Below are positions 44,001-56,000 of a stretch of 64,000 nt of DNA, in pieces (position 1 is the first letter of the stretch; the number at the start of each line of letters is the position of its first letter). Source of the DNA: Odontocerum albicorne (lineage: Eukaryota; Arthropoda; Insecta; Trichoptera; Odontoceridae); contig OX463847.1 in assembly GCA_949825065.1 (NCBI GenBank), positions 34,791,789 to 34,855,788 of the forward strand. The letters are read 5' to 3'. A model generated the notes under the pieces. That model did no database searches and was not told the origin of the DNA. It saw only the letters and a program-made list of their open reading frames with translations. The position numbers and the translations under genes were made by a program.

Positions 44001-47000
44001 TTCTGGGAAACATGTTTATAAGAGAATGTAAGATTGACAAACGTAATTGAATGGCATGTTGCGGCAGAAAACAATATCTCTAGTAGTCAATTTCTTCTTT
44101 AGATTTGGTGAAAAACGATAAATTTTTATATAATATATTCAATTTTAATTTCCCCATGGAGTTTGACTTTCTGAAACACTGCCATATGAAAACGATTACA
44201 GAAAAATGTTTGTTTTTACTGAAAATAATACTTATAATTTAATTTTCGTTAAAAGTCGATAGAATTTATATGATTTTTTTAATATGTATGTTTCTAGTCT
44301 TTGAAAACTGATGGAGTCCGATGTTCTGTGATTGGATTGGCAGCAGAAGTTCGAGTCTGCAAACAAATGTGTACAGATACTGAAGGAATTTATGGAGTGA
44401 GTATTTAGTCGATAAATAATAATAAGAACACTATAAATAATAATAAGATTTAATCTTTATTTCTGATGTGCTTATTTTTTTATGGTTATCTTTTCCAACT
44501 AACCAAATAGCAGTTTAAAATGCTGATTGGAAGAGAAAAGCTAAAGACAATTTATACTTATCTCTGATGCCTATATCATTTTTTAACCGGTTCACTGCCA
44601 CGAGCGAATTGACGCGCTCTCCGATTCAGTGCTCGCGAGGCCGGCCATACAAAATGAACGCGTAAACGCGCTCTCTTTTGAGCTTGTTGCAAGCCAATAT
44701 CAAATACAATTGTAATAATTTATAAATTATAACACATAGTGACATCTATTAGGATGGTCAAGAAATACTTAAATATTACAATTTACCGATATTATCAAAG
44801 TTACAGTCATCTTTCTAAAAGCTTTCACTGACAGTCAATACGTGTCTCTGATACAGGGTTACCGACTACAGTTTTTTTGCGATGTAATTGCGATGATTTC
44901 GTTTGTAGTTTTGTTCAGTGGTTGATTTTTAACTTTTGTGCGTTATTTTTGTTAATTTTTATTATTATTTATTTACCAAGTGTGTTTTCATGTATTCTTT
45001 GGTATTGGCGGTAGTTTTGCGGCATAATACGACGTTTATATAGACTTTTTACAATTTTATTTTATAGTTTATTTACCTTTTGTGCTTTATTATACATCAT
45101 AACGATATTTTGTTGATTTTAGTTTACAAAGTATATTATATTCCACTATATTTATAAGTAAACGTGTTTTCTGTGTCAAGTTGTGACAACCCTGACATTT
45201 TTTGAATATTTAAACTGTATTTTTCTGAGTGAACGGCAGGTCAAACGCCACACGGTGTATATATTTAGTAAATTTTCATAATATCCTGTATATCTGTATA
45301 CAAAAAATATAAATTTTTTAGGTTTTATTTTTGTTGAAAAAATCCCGGCCTGCTGGGCACGGCCATACTAATAACTTCCGGCATTTAAAGGGTTAAGAGC
45401 TTTAGCCACCTTGATGACACTTATCTACTTATGAAGATCCATCCCCTTCAACAGTCCTTCTTGCAAACTCTTTAGGCCTGCCAACACAATATTCAGAATG
45501 CGAAGTCTTGGTCTACTTTCTAACAGCCTAACCTCGAAAATGGTTTATATGGTTTGGCTATCTTGTACATAACAAATGTGGCCAACTCGTATCAATCGAT
45601 TGCCCCTTACATTGCAGGAGTTAATGGAATGTGGAGTAAATTTCTTCATAATCACCACGTACCTGCTTGTACATCGATCCTATGACTATTTTAATTATAA
45701 TAAAATAACATATAACGCTGTTTAAAGGAACTTTAACACGGCATTCAAACTCACTATTATTGACAGATTAAAAATATTACAAAAAAAAAGTTGATTGTAA
45801 AGATAGGCAGGTGGTGACTGCAGCCATTAGAATAGGTACTTTCCCGCATCTGTATTGTGTATGTTTAGAAAAAAATATTTGGTTACCAAGGGATGACGAA
45901 CTATTATATGTATTATATTATTTACATTTAGTTTATCTTCACCTGACGATGAAGACGGTGGTTTTCGAAACTGGTTGTGAACCTAAAATAAACCTGTGGT
46001 GAACACAAAAATATAAAATAAGTTTTTTATTTACTTATTTTTCCTTTTATGTACAAATAAACCTTTTTAGATCCTCCGATATGTGATAGTAACACATTAA
46101 CCTTTTTAGATCCTCCGATATGTGATAGTAACACATTAACCTTTGGATGTAGTGTACCAGGTCTGTAAATATGAAACCAGATTTTTTTATCGAAAGTACA
46201 CATTTATTGTATGAAAATGGTAAAAAATATTTTATTCAAAGTATTGCCCATCGCTAGCTACACATTTTTCTTTTGTACCTGGGGAGCAGCATTTCGCAAG
46301 TGGTTTTTCGGTTTTCCTGCTGTCTTTCATTCAGTTAATGTGGAACCCATTATCCCATTTTTTCACCTTCTGGATCTTTCCCATGGCTTTCAAACGTATG
46401 GAGACGGCTTATCGTGTCACATTTAATTGATCCGCGAGTTGTTGTTGCGTTTGAGCGTCATCCTCATCCAACAATACTTGCAATTCGGCGTCTTCAAACT
46501 TTCCCGGTGGTCTTCCACGTTCTTCGTTTCTCATGTCAAAATCGCCACTTTTGAATTTTTTAAACCACTCAAAGCACTGTGATTTACCAAGAGCATGCTC
46601 CCCACGTAAGTTTCAGACATCCCATTTAAACGAGGCGAGCAGTTCCTTAGTGGCGTTGGCCGTGTGTGGTCTTGCACTGTCGTGCAGCAGGCAGACTCCC
46701 TTTGTCAGCATGCCTCTCCTCTTGTTCTGAATTACCCTCCGCAATTTTTTTAGGGTCTCACAGTATCTTGCAGAGTTGATGGTCTCCCCTTGAGGCATAT
46801 ATTCAATTAAAATTATGCCTTGACAGTCCCAAAACACGGATGCCATGATTTTCTTGGCTGAAATTGTGGTTTTGAACTTTTTGGCGGAGGGTAAGAGGTG
46901 TGACGCCACTGTTGAGACTGCCTTTTGGTTTCAGGCGTGTAGTGTGCAACCCAAGTTTCATCTCCAGTAACGATGGAGCGGAGAAATTCATCTCCATGGA

Positions 47001-50000
47001 GTTTGCAGCGCCTCAAAAACTCTTGCCTTTTTACAAAATTTCGCACTTGGCGGGAGATTGGTTTGACATTTTTCACAAAACGTGTTGTCGCGTCGACACT
47101 TCTCAACGTACTGACCTCGAACCGGTCTCGTTGCGGAGGGGAAGGGTCAGGCTACACGGAAGTGTAGCCTACATGTCGAAAATAAAATCCATCCGGTCGT
47201 GAGAGTCTCAGTACACTTACTTTCTGGATACGCCTCGTATAATCATAAATTTTAATAAGGGCTCCCAAAAAGGGTTGTTTTCAAGTGCTTCTTAAAGTTC
47301 TTCTTCTTCTTAAACTTTCTATAGACTCAAGAGTCTGTTACTGCAGGATTGTCCTCCTATGATGCTGAGCTCCAGCTATCTCTCCATCGTTTCGGGGGTC
47401 TCCCTGGTGGACGCCGTCCATCCGGCACCCCATGCAGAGTTCTGTATGGAATTCTTGTGAAATTCATTCTCTGTACATGCTGGTACCAGTATCGTCGACA
47501 CTGTCGTCCCCATCTGACCACATCTTGGACCTCACAGACCTCTTGGTTTGTTGTGTTCCTTACACGATCACGCAAAGTCTTCCCAGCAATAGCGCGTAGA
47601 GTTCTCATTTCCGTTGTCCCTAGAATACTTTTTGTCCTGACAGTGTCCGCCCACGCTTCGATGCCATATGTGAGAATAGGTCGCAAACAGGTCTTATAAA
47701 TGCGTACCTTGCTATCCGTTCTCATACCTTTATTCCTCCAGATGACATCCCTCAGGCAGCCCGCCAAAACTGCAGCTTTATCTACCTGAGGCCTTTCTTC
47801 TTCTCTTCTTAAAGTTGCTCACACTATTCATATTTCTTACACTTCGCCACAGGACCAGGCTTTATTTTCAAAACCAAAAAATTCAATACTGGACTTTGAG
47901 TCTTAATGTTTAGGAATCTGATCCATAGGTAGTTTAAGATACTTAAAAAGACTGATGATATTTCCTTTCCGTGGTTGCAGTCCTAAGACTGGTTTGCAGC
48001 AATTTGAACTCTTCTCCTCCATTCCCCCCTATCCTGTGCGGCTCTTTTTAAGTCTGTATATGTTGAGCAGCGCACGTCCACCAAAAGGTCCTCCAGGTAC
48101 TCTCGGCGTGGGCGTCCCCTAGAGTTTGTCCCCTCGGTCATACCCTCCATTATGGCATGCAAGAGGCCCTCTTGTCGTATTATATGACCGATCCATCTTG
48201 CACGCCTTTCGGACAGGATCCTGAGCAGGTGCCTTCCTCCTTCGATTCGTTGGAGAACCTCTTCATTTGTGATGCGGTCTCAGTACTGGAGAACTGGAGA
48301 AGTACTGGAGAACTCTGAGAAATGCCTTCTGGTCTCAGGTTCGAGGAAAGGAAAATCCTGATCTATTTCCTTCTCGTGGTGGGGAGTGAGCAACGACCTC
48401 GTGTCGGCAAATATAGACAGGGACCGAGCGTTGGCCGGAATAAGCTGACCACCAACTTTCGTCTGTTGTTTAGGGCACCCTCTTGTCCTGGAGAAGTAAA
48501 TAATCTCCAAAGGCGGAAGAACTTTCGTGGTCAACGGCATGGATGTGGAAAGAAACGGGAAACTACCACATTAAAGGCCCAAGTGGCATCCCAAGAACCA
48601 GCAAAACATGATTCAATCTCAAGTAAAATTCTCCGGAGGTAAAATAGTCCCCCGTTCGGATCTCCGGGTGGGGACTGCTCGAGATGGTGGATTCACAAAA
48701 TCAACGATGAAACCAAAGAAACCAAGATGATATTTGTTTTTTATTTAATAAAAAAAAATCTCCGCTTGATAGAAAAATAGAATGGAGAAAAGGAATCGAG
48801 AATTGGGAAAAACTTCTCACATCATTGACAGTCGAAAGATATGAATGAGGAACTCTCAATGAAGATTTATGGTGTCCCAATACTCATAGATGGTTTGCAT
48901 ATGCGTAATTATTATTTGCATTGAATTGTAATAAAATGAAAAAAAATTGTTTATCAGGTAATCCTAGACGACTGCCACTTCCACTCTCTGCTGGCGGGCC
49001 ACGTGTATCCCCCCGCCCATGCTAAGCCTACCGCCGCCTCTCTGGTAAAAATGGGCTTCCCCCACAGTGGACCCACCGCAGGCCAGGATGAAGACTCCAA
49101 GGATCCTCTCCTCACTGTTTGCATGTGGTAAATATTGTCTTTAGAATTGAAATAAGTTAATTCAATTAAGATAAACGGGCATGAAACATGGTTTTTAATG
49201 TTTCCATGGAAATAAATACATTTACGAGTTTTTGTTTCATGATTGATTATTATCGATATCCTTGACATTCTAAGTGTGGTGATTGAAAAGGGAAATTTGA
49301 GTAATAAATTATAAGTAGAGAGAAAAATAAATGATAAATATCATAGAAAATAGAGATAAATATGGAAATTGTGTAGAACGACCTCCGTTGCCTGGTTGGC
49401 AAGACACTTGTCTTCCAGGGCTGTTTAATATTTACATATATTCGTGTGTAAAGGAACTACAGATGTCAATAGGTGGCTTACAAATGTCGAATGGAATGTA
49501 TGCCGATTGCTGTTTGCTGATGACATGTTAGTGTTGGCAGAGAGTGTAAATTAATTGCAGAGTTTGATAAGTAAATTGTATGAGAGATGCGAACAGAAAG
49601 ATCTGAGAATGAATGTCACGAAATCCAAAATCATAGGGATAGAAAAGTGTGAAAGAAAAAGTAAATGTGATATATGAATGGAAAAATTGCAAATTGACAA
49701 ATTCTGCTATTTGGGTAGGATTTTCTCAGATGATCGATGAGTTAAGAGGGGTATGAAATGGCGGGTAGCGATAGGAAACAAAATCTATGTTGCACTAAAA
49801 CATATATATTCGAACCGGACAGTATAAAAATCTGCTAAGATTGTCCACAACAGTATATTGGTGCCAAATTTTATACATGGGAGCGAAACATGAATGTGGT
49901 AAAAAACTGATAGGAGTCGAATAAATGCTATAGAAATGCATGCACTGAGAAGAATACATGGGGTGACAATGTATGACAGAATATGGAATAAATTGATAAG

Positions 50001-53000
50001 GGATAAATGTGAACTTAATTAAGGCTGATGTGTTAAGATCAAGAAGGGCACTCTGAGACGGTTCGAGCACATTGTAACGAATGAATGAAGAAAGACTATC
50101 TAGTGAGTGGAAGACGTGATAAAGGAAGATCAAGGAAAGTGTGGTTGGATCAAATGAATTATATTTTGTATTACACGAAGCACTAATATTAATCTAAATG
50201 TTCATTGTTTACTTTAAATCATTCAAATAGCAAATAATCCACAATCAATTTTCTGGAATTTCTATTGTCCAAATGCAACAAATCTAACATAACAATGAAC
50301 ATTAAGAAAGATGATTTCGTAGGTATATAATGATTAAATTTACTTTATCTAAAGCTTTATTTTCTCTTTGTGAAACTCTATTATAGATATTTGTAAATCA
50401 AAATATTTTATTATTTCACTATTTACATTTATTCCAGCCATCTTTATTCCCTTTTATTAAAAGTCAACATGATAAAAGTGTTAAGAAACCAGATAAATAT
50501 ATGTCATTGAGATTAAACTGTAAATTGTGAGAAAAGGAGAGAATAAACTTAATTTATTTGTTTGGTAATGAAATAATCAATTTATGATTTTTTTTGACAT
50601 AACACATCGATCAATAAGTCCCGGGACTAACTACTAAAACAACATTTGTTTGCCAAAATTCTTCTTTATTCATCAACATAGTCTCTTTCAAGAGCGATAC
50701 ATTAATTCCAACGCTTTCCTAACTTTTCTATGCCAGCCGTGTAGAACGATTTATCTTTGGTTTCAAAATAGGCGTTAGTTTCGGCAATCACTTCTTCATT
50801 GGAGCCAAATCTCTCCCTGGAGCATCTTTTTGAGGTCTGTGAACAGCCAATAGTCGCTGGGGGCCAAATCTGGAGAATAAGGTGGGTGCGGAAGCAATTT
50901 AAAGTTCAGCTCATGCAATTTGGCCATCGTTACCATCGACTTGTGACACGGTGCATTGTCCTGATGAAAGAGAACTTTTTTCTTCTTCATATGGGGCCGT
51001 TTTCATTGATGGTTTTTCCCTTTTCAAGGCGATCGATAAATATTATACCGTGCGCATCCCAAAATACGGAGGCCATAACCTTCCCGGCCGACTGTTGAGT
51101 TTTTGGTCACTTCGGAAGACTTTCACCGGCTGCTCTCCACTCAGCTGACTGCCGATTTGATTCCGGAGTATAGTGGTGGATCCAAGTTTCATCCATTGTT
51201 ACATACCGACGCAAAAACTCCTGTCTATTTCGCATAAACAGTGCCAAACAGCGCTCTGAATCATCGATGCGTTGTTGTTTCTGTTCCATTGTGAGCAAAC
51301 GCGGCACCCATTTCGAAAAAAACTTTTTCATGACCAAATGTTTATCCAAAATAGTCTAAACACTACCAAATGATATCTTCAGGATGTCAGTTATCTCACG
51401 CAACTTTACTTTGCGATTTTCCATCACGATTTTAAGTTTTTTTTTAATGTTTTCTGGTGTAACAGCCTCATTTGGACGACCAGAGCGTTCAGCATCATTT
51501 GTGTCTGTACGACCGCGTTTGAAATCAGCATACCACCGACAAATGGTTGTTTTTGACGGAGCAGAGCCCGGGTAACAGTTTTCAAGCCATCGCTGAGTTT
51601 GAACGGTATTTTTTCCCATTAAAAAGCAATGTTTTATCAACACACGAAATTCAGTTTTTTCCATTGTTTTGAAAATAGCAAAAGTAGCATCACTAAACCC
51701 ACTGTAACTCAATGACACAATGTCGGAATGTCATGAAAATTTGACACGTAACTTCTAAAGGCTGGTACTAACTGAGAATCGTATGGATTTGTTGTTAGAG
51801 GCGCCATCTGTTGGTTAGTCCCGTGACTTATTGATCGATGTGTTACGATATGGGATATTCAATATAATTATTTATTTTCAGATGAAGTACTATTTTGCAC
51901 AAAAAATTATATTGTAAATGAGCAATATCAATAGTAGCAAAATGACAATACATAATAGTGTGTTGGTGCCCACCTTGATGTATGGATGTGATACTTGGAC
52001 TTGGCAGAAGAATAAGAATAAGATTAATGCTGTGAAGATGCGTGCACTAAGAAAAATTTGTGGAGTGTCAATGTTTGTAAGAATGCGGAATAAAGACATC
52101 AGGAATGTCAGCACGGATAAAGTGGATGTTTTAACTAAGGTGAAGAAAAGAGTTTTAAAATGGTTTGGACATGTGGAGAGAATGAATGATGAAAGAATGA
52201 CTAAGTCAGAAGTGCAAGGTGTGGGTGAATGACACAGCCTGACAATATGTATGTGTATATTAATACTTAGGGTGTTATTGAATTGTTGTCTTTTTGATAA
52301 TCCTTTGAGGAAGATGATTTTACCTAGTCTTCGACTTGATGCTTTTTCACATTCAGTTTTTGGTCACCTCCATGACATTTGGGTTGGCCTAAGCAAGGTC
52401 TTGGAAAAAAATATGCAGCTGAAATTGGGCACAGGACAGAAGACATCCTATGGTTTGCCTTACTTCACACATACTTCTCACCTGCAAGTGGTAGAAGAGG
52501 CAATATAATGGGAGATTCTAGAGTAATCCATTCTTCTCATATATCATACCTTTGTAAGAAAACATATATCATACCTTTGAATGTGACACAACTCAAAAAT
52601 AGCTTGATCTTGATTTTTTGCTGGAGATCTAGCATGTATATTTCCAAGAGAATGGCATCATGAATGTCAAGAGTGATCCCCAGTTTGGTACAGAGCAGAC
52701 TGCCCACCTTTAGACTTGTATTATGTTAATAAATTATTTTTTTTGTGAGAATCTTGATTTGCAATACAAAGAGACAAATTTTGAATTCAATCTGTCGACG
52801 ACACTTAAGCCAGTGTAGACTTTTTAGAAGCGCGCCAATATGGCAACATTTAAGACTGCCATATATCAACCTAGCAGCTGCATTGAAAAGAAGTCTAGAA
52901 ATTGGTGAACCAAGCAAACCAGAATAAATTGAGTGACAATAATCCAGACACGACACAACAAATTAATTAATAAGAGTTTTTATTTCCCTTGTTGGAAGAC

Positions 53001-56000
53001 ATCCAAATTTTAACTCCCTAAGACTATACAAACCTGAAGAAACTGTATAACCAATTTGTCTATTAAAGGAGAGCTTACGATCAGATACTAAGAAAGTTGA
53101 TGCTATCTTTTGGAAAGATACTAACACCCTTAACTGATGAAGCATCCCCATCAAGAGGGAGCTGTCTATGCGGTGAAGTCACCCAGAGAAATTCCGTTTT
53201 ACTTGGATTTAATTTTAATTTATTTCTATATTATGTTATAAGGTACAAGTTGCTAAATAAATACTCCAAAAATTGTAAATTTCTGAGATGTTTGTTGTCT
53301 TCTTTGTGTGATTTTGTTTCAAATTAATTATTTTAAAGTATGTTTTTTTCAATTACAGTCACCTGGAAGACACTGACGAGCCCAGCAAGATCTCCACTGG
53401 TGGCCACCTGTGTCCTCAGTGCAGGAGTAGGTATTGCGAGCTGCCTGCACAGTGCAGGACCTGCGACCTCACCCTGGCCTCTGCACCACATTTAGCTAGG
53501 TACATCACTCCATACTCTATTTGATCTCTTTCAAAAAAACTCTCACATAATTATCATGAATTTTTTTATAAGGTGTATTAGACAGAATACAGAATTAAGT
53601 GACATGGGATAAAAGTGAACTTAAGGCTGATGTGTTGAGTAAGATGAAGAAGAGCAAGCTCAGATGGTTTGGGCAAGTGGAACGAATGAATGAAGAAAGT
53701 TTAACAAAACAGATGTATAGTGCAAATGTGAGTGGAAGGCGTGTGAAAGGAGACTAAGGAAAGTATGGTTGGTTCAAGAGTATGATATTCTGAAAGAAGA
53801 AAACATAGAAAGTCAGAGAAACCGTAGAAGTTGTATGAAAAGGTGTATAGATGTAGAAGAGGCTTAGGATGTGTGTGGAGGTAGGAAAGTTCTGTATCAT
53901 TTTTCGTAGTAAATTATTGCCATCACAAAATAAAGAAAATTTTGAAGATTATCCACTTTTATCAACATTAGAAATATCAAGAAGGCTGAATATTGCACAA
54001 TCTATAATATTTTATTGTAATTTGTTTTATCAAACACGGTTTATTCCACTTTATGTAGCGGGTATAACCCTACCGGTTTCAAGGTTTTCACCTCATCAGG
54101 GGACCACAAACAAGACTGAAGTATGTTTGAACTGGTACCGACATACACACTTCTAATGGTAAACATTCGGGCTGGGGATTGTGGGTGGAGGGAAGCAGGA
54201 GACAACTTCAGCGAGCAGCGGCGGGATTCTGGGAATATATGTGTTTGCCAGATGTTCACTCCGATGCACTGACTTTTTCTAGGGCCTCTAATCTATCCAA
54301 TTTATTTTCGTTACTACTGATATGTAAGAAGTTGGCATCATCGATATAAAATGTATGATTTTCACAGTGACAATGATTAGCCATTTCAGTGTTTGATAAA
54401 ACAAATTACAATGTCTTTAAACCTCCACAATGTTAATGCCTTAACTATAAATAATATACAATCTATTTTATTTTACATTCGATCTAGGTTTAACCCAATT
54501 ACATCAAATAACAAGGAAAAAATTAAATAAAGTTGAAATATGGCATGATGATCACAGGAACAATTTTACCTCTGTGAAGTGACTCGGTTATACCTGCAAA
54601 GTTTAATCCTCAATTCATCCACTGAGATGTGGAAGATATTGAAATCAGAAAATTTATTCAACAAGGTAATTCCGTGTACAAGTGGTGATACTCTTAAGAG
54701 CTGAGTTTATGAATACGGCACTGACAGCGATCTTAATTCACAATGGTGTAAATAATTATCCGGCACATTAAATAAAAGTGTGTGAAAGCGTTTGCTATTT
54801 TTCCCGTTAGCAATTTGTGTTTCATTTTTGTTATATGATGTTTTAAAGTTTGATTGCTGTTTTCACTTGAAATTTTTTTTTGTTTTTTTTTTTGTGTAAT
54901 TATTGAGTTTTGAATTTTTGTAAACGCCGTTAAAATGTTATAAATAAATAAAAAATACCACAGTTAACTAAAACCATAGTTTTCAATTTCTTTTTTATCG
55001 ACTGATGATTTATTTATGTGTAGAAAAACTTTTGAATTACAAATCGGAGAAATAGTAAACCGATTAAAACGTTCAAAATTCAATATCAAACATTATTTCA
55101 ACTGTTCCCAGATCCTACCATCACCTGTTTCCAGTGGATGCATACAGTGAGTTGCCGTTTGAAAAACAAGCCGAATATTGTTTTGCTTGCATCAAGGTAT
55201 TTGGAGAGACTGATAAATTTGTAAGTAAAAATATTTTATTTAAAAAAAAAAAGTGAAAATTTTAATTTGTTTTACCATAAAGATATGATGGGACAATTGC
55301 TTATTAAAACTTTATATTTAATTCTAAAGAAGGATAATGGTAATTTTGATAATTTTATGATTTTTTCATTAATTCGTATGATATCCATCAATATATCCTA
55401 AATTGATGATGTGGACATGTTGAAAAGCATGGCTGAAAGACGACATTGTTTTCTGCCTCAATAATCGAGCCTTTGAGTTAAGAACCATTGGAGGAGGCAA
55501 GTAACTCACTTTTTACATTTTGGATCATTGCTTTACCCCTTTTGAAATATCAAACCACTCAGTTAAGGCACCATTCACTCTAATACTTACTCTACTTTTG
55601 GCTTATAGTGACACAATACCACATATTAATTGATATTCAACACCATATTTTCTATAGCTTGCATATGGTTTTTCCAAGTCAAGGCACTTATTGTAATGTG
55701 GAACCAATGGTGCGGAAGCAATTCAAAGTTCAACTCATGCAATTTGGCCATCTTTACCATCGACTTGTGACACGGTGCATTGTCCTGATGAAAGAGAACT
55801 TTTTTCTTCTTCATATGGGGCCGTTTTTTGCAATTTCTGCCTTTCAACGCTCCAATACCACCGACAAATGATTGTTTTCGACAGAGCAGAGCCCAGATAA
55901 CACTTTTCAAGCCATCGCTGAGTTTGAACGGTTTTTTTTCCCATTAAAAAGCAATGTTTTATCAACACACGAAATTCAGTTTTTTCCATTGTTTTGAAAA

